Shown here: positions 44,709-54,449 of the stretch, piece by piece | Numbering within the stretch: the first letter of the stretch is position 1 | Layout: each line of letters starts with the position of its first letter | NCBI RefSeq assembly: GCF_000242635.2 | Contig: NC_017770.1 | Span: 3,484,669 to 3,548,668, forward strand | Direction of reading: 5' to 3' | DNA: 64,000 nt | Source of the DNA: Solitalea canadensis DSM 3403 | GTDB lineage: Bacteria; Bacteroidota; Bacteroidia; Sphingobacteriales; Sphingobacteriaceae | Translations under genes and position numbers: made by a program | The notes under the pieces: model-generated | The model's database searches: none | Seen by the model: only the letters and a program-made list of their open reading frames with translations | Told to the model about the DNA's origin: nothing

Positions 44709-46034
44709 ATGACTTCGACTTTATTATTAAAGGTTAATAAAAACCTGCTTAAAAGCTCGTTTGCCATAAACTCATTATGGGCAATAATGAGTCTGTTTGT
44801 TTCGAAAGGATTAAATTTTATTACGATTGCTTATGTAGCCAAAACGCTAGGTCCTAAGCAATTTGGTGAATTTAATGTCATTCAAACAACTGTCGGTCTG
44901 TTTGGAACAGTATCAGGCTTGGGGCTTGGCCTGGCTGCAACTAAATTAATAGCAGAATTTAAAGATGTTGATCAAAAAAAAGTAGGTGAAATAATTGGCT
45001 CACTATTCTTATTATCAAATCTCATTAGCGTATTTGTCTTTATTGTCTTTTTTATATCATCCACTTGGATTGCAGGTGGTTTATTAAACAATGAAAATCT
45101 TTCTATTTTACTTAAAATCACATCCTTTATTGTCGTGCTCGATGCGATGATTGGTGTCCAAAATGGCATTCTATCGGGTTTCGAATCATTTCGAGACATT
45201 ACTTTTGTCAATACTATTGTAGGTTTGGTTGGTTCTCCATTGATGATAATTGGAACCCTCTACTTTGGATTAACAGGGTTAACTGTAATGCTATTAACCT
45301 CAAGAGTAATTAATGTTTGGATAAATAGCACCTATCTTAGAAAGAATTACAAAAACTTCAATATTACGGTTAAAACCCACCTAACAAAGGATAAATTAAA
45401 ACCCATTTTTGGCATTAGCATACCCTCATTTTTAAGTAGTATGACTACAAGTCCTGTTAATTGGGTTAGCACTACAATTTTTGTTAATCAGCCTATGGGA
45501 TTTAGTGCTTTAGGAATTTATAATGCGGCGAATCAGTTACGGCAGTTCGTTTTATTTCTACCTGATAGTGCAGGGAAAGTCTCAATTCCTGCTATGGCAA
45601 ATGCATTCGGCAATGGCAACTTTTCAAAATTTAAATCCACAGTCTTAACTACCTTTTTATGGAATTTGGTTCTCTCATTAGGTCCAGCAGTAGTTATCTT
45701 CCTCTTTTCTGGAATATTTAAGAATTTCATAGGCAAAGAATATACAATTAGCACTAATCTTATAGTCATAATATTAGCAACAGGCGTATTGGTTGCCTTA
45801 AATAACGCTATTGGTTATATATTCATTTGCTCAAACCTTATCTGGTATGACTTTGTTCTTAGAATCTTTTGGGGGGTAACATTAATAGTTTTATTGCTTA
45901 TATATGGTAGATACAATGGGGTTACTGGTTATGCAATCTCCATTCTTGGGGCTACTATAGTACATATGATTATACAAATTTTCTTATTAATAATAGGGGT
46001 TGGAAAGAAACTTCTTAAGAGTACAATCAGGTAA
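44709..46034 (+). CDS. wzx: Oligosaccharide flippase, Wzx-like
   Basis: 441 residues, about 12-14 membrane helices, of the polysaccharide-transport (MVF) superfamily. The opening SLFVSKGLNFITIAYVAKTLGPKQFGEFNVIQTT is the usual N-terminal signature. It moves the lipid-linked repeat unit from the cytoplasmic to the periplasmic face. It starts 27 bases after wzc and ends nine before the polymerase. A few basic residues lie in otherwise hydrophobic helices, as in known Wzx proteins with a charged channel. Confidence 0.92.
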   Translation: MTSTLLLKVNKNLLKSSFAINSLWAIMSLFVSKGLNFITIAYVAKTLGPKQFGEFNVIQTTVGLFGTVSGLGLGLAATKLIAEFKDVDQKKVGEIIGSLFLLSNLISVFVFIVFFISSTWIAGGLLNNENLSILLKITSFIVVLDAMIGVQNGILSGFESFRDITFVNTIVGLVGSPLMIIGTLYFGLTGLTVMLLTSRVINVWINSTYLRKNYKNFNITVKTHLTKDKLKPIFGISIPSFLSSMTTSPVNWVSTTIFVNQPMGFSALGIYNAANQLRQFVLFLPDSAGKVSIPAMANAFGNGNFSKFKSTVLTTFLWNLVLSLGPAVVIFLFSGIFKNFIGKEYTISTNLIVIILATGVLVALNNAIGYIFICSNLIWYDFVLRIFWGVTLIVLLLIYGRYNGVTGYAISILGATIVHMIIQIFLLIIGVGKKLLKSTIR

Positions 46035-46043
46035 TAAAAATTA

Positions 46044-47156
46044 ATGAATACTATTGTAGGGCGGGTATTTCCCTTAATTATTACAGTTATAGCTGTTTTT
46101 TTGCTTAGGCCAATGGCGTTAGGATATGCATATACTCCTATCGGCTTAGCTCTACTTGTAATTGGAGCCATTTTACATACGGTCAATAATAAAACATTGC
46201 ATATTACTCCCGAAAATAAATACGTATTGAAATGTATCTTATTTTCATTTCTTCCAGTATTAATAGTCGGGGTAATTTCAGGAAAAGTAAACCCGCTTCA
46301 AGATGTAGCCATCATTCTAATTAGTACCTTTTCATTTGCAATACAATTTTCCATAAAAGGTAACAGAAGGATTTTTATAACCATATTATCGCTGATATTC
46401 TCAGTTCTTATTGTTTCCGCATTAATTACCCTCATTGTAGGATACCCGGATAAATATCAACACCTTTTAAAATATGAAATCCCAATAAGAAGTAGATCAG
46501 ATTTTACTTCAATTGAAATTTATTACCCTTTCTCCACAATTTATTCATTTTTCTGGACTGAGTTATTTGTCTTTCCTCGTTTTAATCTCTATTTTATTGA
46601 AGCGGGCATTACGTCAGGGTTCTTAGCTGCGTTGTTTGCAATTCATATATTGAGAAACAACAGCATTTATAAGTATATCATATTAGCTGTATTGATTTTA
46701 GGTGGATTTCTGACCTTTTCAACATCATTCGTTCCCGCGTTCGGAATCGCAATGCTGGTAAACTACATTTCCAAATCCACTCTTACTGTTCCGAAGGTTA
46801 TTGTAATTACCGCTTTGGGAATAATCGTTTTTTGGTTATTCTCTCACATACCTTATATCGGATTAAATGACAAAAGTCAGACTCATGGTAGTTCATTTGA
46901 TGACAGGGTTGACTATTATGCATTCAGTACAAAGAATATAAACCAATATGTTACACTTGTATCGTCCATTTTAATGATCTATTTCATTCAAAAAAGAAAG
47001 AAGCATAATCTTATATTCTTAAGCTTTTTTGCCCCCATTTTTTTTACAGGCTTAATAAATGTTGTATTCTTTAGCCCATTATACATCGCGTTCAGCTTTC
47101 TTGATATGGGAGTTATTCAAGTAAATAAAAGTAAACCTGTTTTTGAACTGTATTAA
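46044..47156 (+). CDS. Membrane protein, probable O-antigen/EPS polymerase (Wzy-like)
   Basis: 370 residues with about 10 membrane helices and a large periplasmic loop near 145-190 (YPDKYQHLLKYEIPIRSRSDFTSIEIYYPF), followed by RFNLYFIEAGITSGFLAAL, which resembles the ...EpGxxgxxL... block of Wzy/WaaL-type proteins. Wzy proteins are very divergent, so the call leans on position: directly after wzx in a Wzx/Wzy-type cluster with no other polymerase candidate. It would join flipped repeat units into chains. Very AT-rich compared with housekeeping neighbours. Confidence 0.75.
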   Translation: MNTIVGRVFPLIITVIAVFLLRPMALGYAYTPIGLALLVIGAILHTVNNKTLHITPENKYVLKCILFSFLPVLIVGVISGKVNPLQDVAIILISTFSFAIQFSIKGNRRIFITILSLIFSVLIVSALITLIVGYPDKYQHLLKYEIPIRSRSDFTSIEIYYPFSTIYSFFWTELFVFPRFNLYFIEAGITSGFLAALFAIHILRNNSIYKYIILAVLILGGFLTFSTSFVPAFGIAMLVNYISKSTLTVPKVIVITALGIIVFWLFSHIPYIGLNDKSQTHGSSFDDRVDYYAFSTKNINQYVTLVSSILMIYFIQKRKKHNLIFLSFFAPIFFTGLINVVFFSPLYIAFSFLDMGVIQVNKSKPVFELY

Positions 47157-47157
47157 T

Positions 47158-48150
47158 ATGCCAAAAGTAAACATAATCACGCCCTTCCTTTCTAACGAGT
47201 TTAGTCGGCAGTTATCAACAAAATGGGATCAGGATTTTATGTTTTTTGAAAATGGACCTTCTGAAGAAAAATATGATTTAATTATCGTCTATGAAGGTCT
47301 GAATTCGGAAACTAGAATAAACTGTAATAAGGGAAATATAGTATTTATTTCAGGAGAACCACCAATGAGCAGAAGGTACACTAAAGGTTTCCTATCTCAA
47401 TTCGACATGGTGATTTCATCACATCCTAACATTCAGCACCACAACAATATACATTCACAACAAAGTTTGCCGTGGCACTTTGGGTTAAATTTTAAAACAC
47501 GTGAATATATTTATTCATTTGACGATCTGCAATCATTAGTACCACCACAGAAGACGAAAAAAATGTCCATTATCGCTTCAAGCAAGACAATGATGCCTGG
47601 ACATAACAAAAGAGTAAAATTCATAGATAAACTAAAGGACGCATTTAGCGACTCGATTGATTTTTATGGAAAGGATACCAACCCTGTAAATGATAAAGCA
47701 GATGCCATTTTACCATATCAAATGAGTATATCTATCGAAAATTCAGCAATTAAAAACTATTGGACTGAAAAAATAGCTGATGTACTGCTTGGTTACTCTT
47801 TACCTATTTATCATGGATGCCAAAACATTAGAGATTACTTCAACGACAAATCATTAATATCATTAGATATAAATGACGCAAAAAAAGGAATAAAACAAAT
47901 AGAAAACTTGTTAAATAATAGTGATTCGATATATAATGAAAGACTTCCTTTTATTATAGAAGCAAGAAATCTATTACTTAACAAGTATAATATTTATCCA
48001 AGCATTATTGATTTCTATACAAAGAATGATCTTAACCAAAATACCCATGAGGCTTCAATAGATCTGCAGCCTAATCACTCTTTTAAGTATTATAAGCTTT
48101 CCATGAATCTTTTGAAATTGGAGAGATTTTCTAATAAATGGTTTGTCTAA
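47158..48150 (+). CDS. Glycosyltransferase family 10 (fucosyltransferase-like)
   Basis: 330 residues from the ATG at 47158, one base after the polymerase stop; an upstream in-frame start would overlap that gene. The C-terminal half carries the GT10 motif SIENSAIKNYWTEKIADVLLGYSLPIYHGC (190-220), the GDP-fucose-binding segment of alpha-1,3/4-fucosyltransferases. The N-terminal half is the variable acceptor domain. It has no membrane helix, and the end is basic and aromatic, as often in peripheral GT10 enzymes. No gmd or fcl genes for GDP-fucose are in the window, so the donor is inferred from the family only. Confidence 0.85.
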   Translation: MPKVNIITPFLSNEFSRQLSTKWDQDFMFFENGPSEEKYDLIIVYEGLNSETRINCNKGNIVFISGEPPMSRRYTKGFLSQFDMVISSHPNIQHHNNIHSQQSLPWHFGLNFKTREYIYSFDDLQSLVPPQKTKKMSIIASSKTMMPGHNKRVKFIDKLKDAFSDSIDFYGKDTNPVNDKADAILPYQMSISIENSAIKNYWTEKIADVLLGYSLPIYHGCQNIRDYFNDKSLISLDINDAKKGIKQIENLLNNSDSIYNERLPFIIEARNLLLNKYNIYPSIIDFYTKNDLNQNTHEASIDLQPNHSFKYYKLSMNLLKLERFSNKWFV

Positions 48151-48166
48151 CCCATTGAAACAACAC

Positions 48167-49054
48167 ATGAATAATAGCCCTTTAATATCAGTTCTTATCT
48201 TAAATTGGAACAGACTTGAAGATACCAAACGAGCAATAGATAGTGTATTAACTCAAACTTATTCTAACATTGAGATTATCCTAATTGATAATGCTTCAAC
48301 CGAAGTTGGCACCAATACATTAAAAACACTTTACCCTCAAATCGAATATCATCAATTAGATAAAAACTACGGTTGTCCAGGAGGAAGAAACATTGGAATT
48401 AAGCTTTGCAAAGGGGAGTTTATCTTTTTTGTTGATAATGATGGCATCTTGGAAAAAAATGCTATTAAAAACGCATACAATATTTTTACAGCAAGAAAAA
48501 ATGTAGGAATTGTGGCTGGTAAAGTAGTTTATCAGCAATCACTGGATGGGGAGCTAAAAACTCCAGAAATAAAAGGAATATCTTATTATAAAGCTGCTTT
48601 TTCGGGAGGCGTAACAATGCATCGAAAGTCCATTTACGATAAGATAGGAATGTTTAATGATGATTTCATGTATGGTCATGAAGAAACTAATCTCAGTATG
48701 CGTATTATAACTATCAACCAATATGTTTATTATTCAGATAACATTATTTTATGGCATAAAGAAGCTGATTCCGCAAGAAATAAATCTGCTAATTTTGTCA
48801 GTACTTATTCCAATAAGTTGGTCACTTACTGGGAATTGCTACCTCCTAAGCAATATCTTATTTTCACTTTGTATTATTTACTAAAATACCCTGTTGATTG
48901 TTTCAAAAATGACTGTTTGTTACTTTTTATAAAAAAGCTGCCTGATACTTTTATGCGCGTAATCAGAGCAAGAAAAAACAGTAAAATAAAGCTTACATCC
49001 AAAGACCACAAAACGTTTAGGCATTTACAATTAAATACACCTTCTGAAATATAA
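48167..49054 (+). CDS. Glycosyltransferase family 2
   Basis: 295 residues from ATG 48167. GT-A fold: PLISVLILNWNRLEDTKRAIDSVLTQTYSNIEIILIDNAS at the start, GRNIGIKLCKGEFIFFVDNDG with the metal-binding DxD-type VDND near 100, and later GGVTMHRKSIYDKIGMFNDDFMYGHEETNLSMRI. The pattern resembles the rhamnosyltransferase-like GT2 group, but donor and linkage cannot be read. Cytoplasmic, acting on the growing lipid-linked unit. It lies 16 bases after the GT10 gene. Confidence 0.9.
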   Translation: MNNSPLISVLILNWNRLEDTKRAIDSVLTQTYSNIEIILIDNASTEVGTNTLKTLYPQIEYHQLDKNYGCPGGRNIGIKLCKGEFIFFVDNDGILEKNAIKNAYNIFTARKNVGIVAGKVVYQQSLDGELKTPEIKGISYYKAAFSGGVTMHRKSIYDKIGMFNDDFMYGHEETNLSMRIITINQYVYYSDNIILWHKEADSARNKSANFVSTYSNKLVTYWELLPPKQYLIFTLYYLLKYPVDCFKNDCLLLFIKKLPDTFMRVIRARKNSKIKLTSKDHKTFRHLQLNTPSEI

Positions 49055-49106
49055 CTATTTAGTAAATCAGTTTAACAAAGGTTTAATCAAAAAATGTTAA
49101 TCAAAA

Positions 49107-50441
49107 ATGCAGAAGGAAATACTTTCTACTAATGAAGCCGGAAACTTTTTTTTCGGATTTCATGATACTTTGGCCTGGAATGATAATGGAACCCGTTTGG
49201 CTGCTTTAAAAATAAAGCATATTAATATCCCCCCTTCTTTGGATAACCCTTGTTCATTTGGTTTTATAGATGATGAACAACGATTCCATGAAATTGGGAT
49301 TACTTATGCTTACAATTATCCGCAAGGTGCCCGTCAGCAATGGTTACATGCTTCAAATAATTTAATTATCAATGATAAAGTAGCTGTTACATGGGGATCA
49401 AAAGTCTATGATACAGATGAAGGAAAACTTATATCAGAACTTCCCTACCCTTGTCATGTAATAACCAAAGAAGGTTGGGCTTTTGGATTGGATTATGCTA
49501 GATTGCATAGAGTTGGAGGGTATGGCTATACTGGTATTAAGGATAAAACTGAAGGCCAAAATGCTCCGGATACTATAGGAATTACAAAACACAACATTTA
49601 CACAAATGAAAATTCACTACTAGTATCAATAAAAGAGGTGGCTAATTTTGAGATGTCAGAAAACATAGGTGTTCACCATTATATTACTCACTTGGTTTTA
49701 AATCCTTTACAGGATAGAATAGCATTTCTACATAGATTTAAACTTAAAGATGGAGGAGAAACTACAAGATTGATGACAATTGGTAGTGATGGGAATAACC
49801 TTCGCTGCCTTGCTACAGGATTTCTAAGTCACTTCGACTGGAAAGACAACTCTACAATATTGATATGGGGCCGTATTGGCAGCAATGTCGAAAAACTTCG
49901 TAACTCGAAACTATATAGTCTATTACCTAAAGAGTTAATCTTTTATGCAAAGAAAGCATTAAAGCTAATCTATTATTCTTCAAATAACAGCTTTGTTAAG
50001 AGTGATTTCAACTGGATGTTATTTTCAGATGATGACACGAGTAAGCAGGATTTCTTTGCTAAAGATATAATGGTTGTGGATGGTCACCCAATGTTTTGTC
50101 CAACTAACAGAGACTGGCTGATTTGTGATACCTATCCTAACGAAGCCGGAATCAGAGAATTATTTCTTTTCCAAGAAAGCACTCAAAAAAGAATTTTGTT
50201 GGGCCAATACAAAATGATTGACTCCAAACCAAATATAGAAGATGCCAAGCCTACACTGACAGATGTTGAACCATCCGTTTTAAAATCGTTCTCAATTGAA
50301 ATGATGGCCTTTTATAGAAGCGGACTTCATTGTGACTTACATCCGAGATGGAAACCGGACGGTTCAACGGTGGCATTTGATTCCATTCACTCTGGCGAAA
50401 GGAAAATTTACAGCTTTGATGTCAGAAATTATCTACAATAA
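49107..50441 (+). CDS. Beta-propeller (TolB/WD40-like) protein of unknown role in the EPS cluster
   Basis: 444 residues, no signal peptide and no membrane helix. Repeated blade-like stretches are visible: FHDTLAWNDNGTRLAALKI, HYITHLVLNPLQDRIAFLHRF, FLSHFDWKDNSTILIWG, HPMFCPTNRDWLICDTYPN and LHPRWKPDGSTVAFDSIHSGERKIYSF. These look like a six- or seven-bladed PD40-type propeller, related in style to oligogalacturonate-lyase-like proteins. It has no glycosyltransferase motif. It sits between two transferases in the same operon, so a role in modifying or binding the sugar unit is possible. I cannot name a function. Confidence 0.7.
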   Translation: MQKEILSTNEAGNFFFGFHDTLAWNDNGTRLAALKIKHINIPPSLDNPCSFGFIDDEQRFHEIGITYAYNYPQGARQQWLHASNNLIINDKVAVTWGSKVYDTDEGKLISELPYPCHVITKEGWAFGLDYARLHRVGGYGYTGIKDKTEGQNAPDTIGITKHNIYTNENSLLVSIKEVANFEMSENIGVHHYITHLVLNPLQDRIAFLHRFKLKDGGETTRLMTIGSDGNNLRCLATGFLSHFDWKDNSTILIWGRIGSNVEKLRNSKLYSLLPKELIFYAKKALKLIYYSSNNSFVKSDFNWMLFSDDDTSKQDFFAKDIMVVDGHPMFCPTNRDWLICDTYPNEAGIRELFLFQESTQKRILLGQYKMIDSKPNIEDAKPTLTDVEPSVLKSFSIEMMAFYRSGLHCDLHPRWKPDGSTVAFDSIHSGERKIYSFDVRNYLQ

Positions 50442-50459
50442 GCTCTTCAACTGTACATT

Positions 50460-51536
50460 ATGATTTCTTTTTTACAACCTTTAATACCACATTATAGACA
50501 GGACTTCTTTCACAATTTGAATAAACGCTGCCCTATCCAAGTTTATTGCTACGAAGATCAGAATGAGATTGCTAGTAATAACTTCCATGGTTCATCTGTT
50601 TCTCATACAAAGATTAAATCGCTTTCGTGGAAGGGCTTCTTGGTGTTTAATCCATTTACCTTATTAAAGGAAAAATCTTCCATAATGGTCTTAATGTTAC
50701 ATTTTGGACATTTGACTACTTGGTTTTTGCTCTTTACAAAATTATTACACAGAAAAAAAATCATTCTGTGGGGGCACGGTATTTCTGTTAAAAGATATAT
50801 CAAAGAAGAGAAAAAGCCTGATTTTCTGTTAAAACTGATGATCAGTTTAGCTGATGGCGTTTGGTTCTATACAGAAGCCGAATTAAAGATATGGAAACAA
50901 ACTTTTCCTGAGTTAAATGCAATTGCCTTAGGTAACACGATATCAGGAATTGAAGATATTCTTTCTCTTAATGATCAAAACAAGATTGTATTAAAAGAAA
51001 AATATAAAATAAAACAGAATATCATTTTTATCTTCTGTGCCCGATTTAATACCCCTCATCGAAGATTGGACTTATTATTAGAAATAATTGAACGGTCCGA
51101 CAAGGCAAAGTATGGTTTTATTATTATCGGAGATGGAAAATTAAAACCCGACTTTGGAGCATATTCTAATGTATATGATTTTGGGAGCATTTATGATACT
51201 CAAGTAAAAAATGAACTTTTCATTATTTCTGACATTTATCTTCAGCCTGGTTGGGTTGGACTTTCGATTGTAGAAGGAATGGCTTATGGAAAACCAGTTT
51301 TTACATTCAGAAGAACCCAAGATATCCTTCAATGTGTTGAATACAGCTACATAATTGAGAATTTTAATGGAAGAATGTTCAGTTCTGTGGATGAATTTAA
51401 TGAAGGGGTAGAGTCATTAGACAGCCAGGAAATAAAACGCATGGGGGCAAATGCTAAACAATTTGTATCAACACAATTACGAATGGATCTTATGGTCGGG
51501 AATGCTGCTAGCAGTTTAATCCATTTTCACAACTAA
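50460..51536 (+). CDS. Glycosyltransferase family 4
   Basis: 358 residues, GT-B fold. The C-terminal nucleotide-sugar domain shows IIFIFCARFNTPHRRLDLLLEIIERSD, IIGDGKLKPDFG and IYLQPGWVGLSIVEGMAYGKPVFTF. In this last stretch the first Glu of the usual EX7E motif is replaced: a Trp/Val-Gly stretch precedes the conserved Glu of VEGMAYG. The N-terminal acceptor domain contains HGHLTTWFLLFTKLL-like hydrophobic patches suggesting membrane contact. Donor and linkage are unknown. It lies 18 bases after the propeller gene and eight before the next GT4. Confidence 0.85.
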   Translation: MISFLQPLIPHYRQDFFHNLNKRCPIQVYCYEDQNEIASNNFHGSSVSHTKIKSLSWKGFLVFNPFTLLKEKSSIMVLMLHFGHLTTWFLLFTKLLHRKKIILWGHGISVKRYIKEEKKPDFLLKLMISLADGVWFYTEAELKIWKQTFPELNAIALGNTISGIEDILSLNDQNKIVLKEKYKIKQNIIFIFCARFNTPHRRLDLLLEIIERSDKAKYGFIIIGDGKLKPDFGAYSNVYDFGSIYDTQVKNELFIISDIYLQPGWVGLSIVEGMAYGKPVFTFRRTQDILQCVEYSYIIENFNGRMFSSVDEFNEGVESLDSQEIKRMGANAKQFVSTQLRMDLMVGNAASSLIHFHN

Positions 51537-51544
51537 TCACTCCT

Positions 51545-52732
51545 ATGATGAAAATTTTGCATGTTATTACCGGAATGGATCCTCAGCTTGGAGGTGTTTG
51601 TCAGGCTGTTCGTACAACAATAAAAGGGTTAGGTAAGTTAGGAGTTCATAATGAAGTGGTATGTTTGGATGCATTCGACTCACAATTCATCAAAGAAGAT
51701 TCCTTTATCATTCATGCTTTAGGTCCTTCCAAAAGTTCATGGGCATACGGTCCGACTTTTCTTAATTGGATGATGGCTCATGCTTCTAATTTTGACAAAA
51801 TAATTATTCATGGGTTATGGCAATATCCGACATACGCTACGATTAAAGCAATAAAAAAGCTTCGCAAAGTAAAGTCATTACCCAAAGTCTTTATTATGCC
51901 ACATGGCATGTTAGACCCCTATTTTCAGAAAGCTAGCAGTCGGAAACTGAAAGCAATTCGGAACTGGATATATTGGAGATTAATCGAAAAGAACACTATT
52001 AATAATGCCCAAGGACTCCTATTTACTTGTCAGGAGGAAATGGAGTTAGCAAGAATACCATTCCATCCATATCAACCAAAAAGAGAGGTTATAGTAGGAC
52101 TTGGCGTTGAAGCACCTCCAATATACACTGAGGAGATGAAAAATGCTTTTTTAGCCCTTTGCCCTTCATTGCAACAACACTCTTATCTACTTTTTTTGAG
52201 TAGAATACATGAAAAAAAAGGCATTGATTTACTATTAAGTGCTTATAATAAAATACTTATTGAATACCAACAAATTGGAAAACGATTACCCAAATTGGTT
52301 ATTGCAGGTCCTGGCTTAGAGACCAAGTTTGGTCAGCAAATGCAAGAGTTTGTAATTCAACATCGTCTTCAGGAGGATATCCTATTCACTGGAATGCTAA
52401 CTGGATACGCTAAATGGGGAGCATTTTATAATTGTGAAGCATTTGTTCTTCCAAGTCACCAAGAGAATTTTGGAATTGCAGTGGTAGAATCACTAGCCTG
52501 TAGTAAACCCGTATTAATATCTAATCGGGTTAACATTTGGAAAGAAATTGAAGCTAACACCGCTGGGTTCATTGGGGATGACACATTAAATGGTACAATT
52601 CAACTCTTAAAACAATGGTTTTTACTTTCCACTGAGGATAAAGAAAACATGAATCTAAACGCCCTCAGCGTTTTTAAGAAACACTATGCTGTTGAATCTG
52701 CTGCAAGAAAATTTCTTGGAGCAATTAAGTAA
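51545..52732 (+). CDS. Glycosyltransferase family 4
   Basis: 395 residues. The N-terminus MMKILHVITGMDPQLGGVCQAV has the Gly-rich loop of GT-B enzymes. The C-terminal domain holds LFLSRIHEKKGIDLLLSAY, VIAGPGLETKFG and SHQENFGIAVVESLACSKPVLIS, with the full EX7E motif (E in ENFG and E in VVES). No signal or membrane helix; peripheral to the inner membrane. The product's sugar is not inferable. The next gene starts 40 bases on; in-frame codons of that gene reach back into this one but are not needed for its domain. Confidence 0.9.
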   Translation: MMKILHVITGMDPQLGGVCQAVRTTIKGLGKLGVHNEVVCLDAFDSQFIKEDSFIIHALGPSKSSWAYGPTFLNWMMAHASNFDKIIIHGLWQYPTYATIKAIKKLRKVKSLPKVFIMPHGMLDPYFQKASSRKLKAIRNWIYWRLIEKNTINNAQGLLFTCQEEMELARIPFHPYQPKREVIVGLGVEAPPIYTEEMKNAFLALCPSLQQHSYLLFLSRIHEKKGIDLLLSAYNKILIEYQQIGKRLPKLVIAGPGLETKFGQQMQEFVIQHRLQEDILFTGMLTGYAKWGAFYNCEAFVLPSHQENFGIAVVESLACSKPVLISNRVNIWKEIEANTAGFIGDDTLNGTIQLLKQWFLLSTEDKENMNLNALSVFKKHYAVESAARKFLGAIK

Positions 52733-52772
52733 TAATAGATTAAGCTTAATACCAAAGAAAATTCTACACCCA

Positions 52773-53846
52773 ATGATTACTAATTATCTAAGCAATAAAT
52801 TGAAGTTTTTTTCTTTCCTATTAATCGTAATGGTTGTTGTTTTACACAGCCAAAACGTATATAATAGAATTGGAGGATTTAATGAAACAGAGGGACTTAA
52901 TTATATTCTTCAAAATATAATATCTGGAGGAATTTGTGCTGTAGCTGTTCCTATGTTCTTCTGTATTTCTGGTTTTCTTTTTTTTTATTCAGGAATAGCC
53001 TCCCCTATTGACTACATTGATAAAATTAAAAAAAGATTCAAGACCCTTGTAATTCCTTATGTTTTAACATCAGCTTTTGCAATCATCTTTTATTTCCTTT
53101 TGCAAATACCCGAAAGCACGAGAAAATTCTTTTATAACAAATTAATAATTAATTATAGCATTTCTGAGTTATTAGAAACGCTTCTTTTCAACCCACTTGC
53201 TTATCAATTATGGTTTCTTAGAAACCTAATCATAATTATTTTATTAACTCCTTTAATCTACTTTTTAATAAAAAAGCTTAAGCTTATTTATATCATACCA
53301 TTGACGTTATGCTGGATTATATTATCAAATAAAACTCCTTATAATATTTTACCAACGCTTTATTTTTTTTCAATTGGGGCATACTTTGCCATTAATAACT
53401 TAAAAGCCATTCCTTTCATTGACAATTTAACTTTAAAAAGAACACTATTAATTATTTCTATTACTGGCTGGATTGCACTAATACTAATCCGCGTAATATT
53501 TCTTTCTGAAACTCATGCAGAGCTAATACTAAATAACTTGTCTATTTTGTTTGGCATAATAGCTCTTTGGTTGCTTTACGATCTAAGCATTAATAGTTCT
53601 CTTCAAAAAATTAAACCAATTATAAAACCATTGATCGCCTACTCTTTTTTCATTTATTTATTTCATGAACCAATTCTTACCATGACTATTAAGCTAGCAT
53701 TCGCCATATTGGGCAAGAATACCAGAACAAGTATAATTTGTTATTACTCGTTACCTCCATTGGTTATCTATCTTACCTATTATATAGGAATGCTAACAAA
53801 ATATAAACTTCCTTTTCTTTATAATTTACTCACAGGGAATAGATAA
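52773..53846 (+). CDS. Acyltransferase family 3 (OafA/WecH-type) membrane protein
   Basis: 357 residues from ATG 52773, which begins right at the first membrane helix (YLSNKLKFFSFLLIVMVVVLHSQ). The conserved early His/Asn-type block (VVLHSQNVYN), AVPMFFCISGFLFF and about ten membrane helices fit acyltransferase 3, which moves acetyl or other acyl groups from the cytoplasm onto periplasmic sugars. YQLWFLRNLIIIILLTPLIYFL is the second family block. It would decorate the polymer. An upstream in-frame Met would overlap the preceding GT4 and adds no domain. The gene is very AT-rich. Confidence 0.88.
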   Translation: MITNYLSNKLKFFSFLLIVMVVVLHSQNVYNRIGGFNETEGLNYILQNIISGGICAVAVPMFFCISGFLFFYSGIASPIDYIDKIKKRFKTLVIPYVLTSAFAIIFYFLLQIPESTRKFFYNKLIINYSISELLETLLFNPLAYQLWFLRNLIIIILLTPLIYFLIKKLKLIYIIPLTLCWIILSNKTPYNILPTLYFFSIGAYFAINNLKAIPFIDNLTLKRTLLIISITGWIALILIRVIFLSETHAELILNNLSILFGIIALWLLYDLSINSSLQKIKPIIKPLIAYSFFIYLFHEPILTMTIKLAFAILGKNTRTSIICYYSLPPLVIYLTYYIGMLTKYKLPFLYNLLTGNR

Positions 53847-53866
53847 CTATTCGTTGTACCTATTAA

Positions 53867-54448
53867 ATGACCAACGTTATAATTTTTGAAATGGAACCTA
53901 ATATTGACTTATCTAAATATAAAAATCATTTTTCCTTAAAGAATAAGGTTGCAAGATGTATATGGAATATTTCTTATCTCTTATTATTTAAACCCTTTTT
54001 TTTGAACTTTTTCAATAAATGGAGAATCTTATTACTTAAGATATTTGGAGCCAAAATAATGTGGAGTACGAATGTATATTCATCAGCAAAAATATGGGCT
54101 CCATGGAATTTAGAAATGGGGGAATATGCGTGCCTAGGGCCCTATGTCGACTGTTATAATCAAGGAAAAATTAAGATAGGGGCCAATACAACAATATCTC
54201 AAAAAGCCTATTTGTGTGCTTCTAGCCATGATATTTCAGACCCTAGCAATCCCCTGATCTTGAAACCAATAACAATTGAAGATCAGGCATGGATCGCGGC
54301 CGATTCATTCATTGGCCCGGGAGTCTTTATCAGACAAGGAGCTGTTGTTGGAGCCAGATCTGCTGTTTTTAAAAATGTCGACGCATGGACCGTTGTTGGA
54401 GGTAATCCTGCAGTGTTTATTAAAAAAAGAGAACTAAAGAGTTTTTAA
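53867..54448 (+). CDS. wcaF: Putative colanic-acid-type acetyltransferase, WcaF-like
   Basis: 193 residues. The C-terminal two thirds form a left-handed beta-helix of hexapeptide repeats (VYSSAKIWAPWNLEMGEYACLGPYVDCYNQGKIKIGANTTISQKAYLCASSHD, then PITIEDQAWIAADSFIGPGVFI), with the catalytic His in CASSHDIS. The N-terminal helix (KWRILLLKIFGAKIM) is the typical WcaF lead-in. It transfers acetyl groups from acetyl-CoA to a sugar of the repeat unit. A Met at 53891 is an alternative start. The stop is followed one base later by the remnant of a glycosyltransferase gene. Confidence 0.88.
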   Translation: MTNVIIFEMEPNIDLSKYKNHFSLKNKVARCIWNISYLLLFKPFFLNFFNKWRILLLKIFGAKIMWSTNVYSSAKIWAPWNLEMGEYACLGPYVDCYNQGKIKIGANTTISQKAYLCASSHDISDPSNPLILKPITIEDQAWIAADSFIGPGVFIRQGAVVGARSAVFKNVDAWTVVGGNPAVFIKKRELKSF

Positions 54449-54449
54449 A

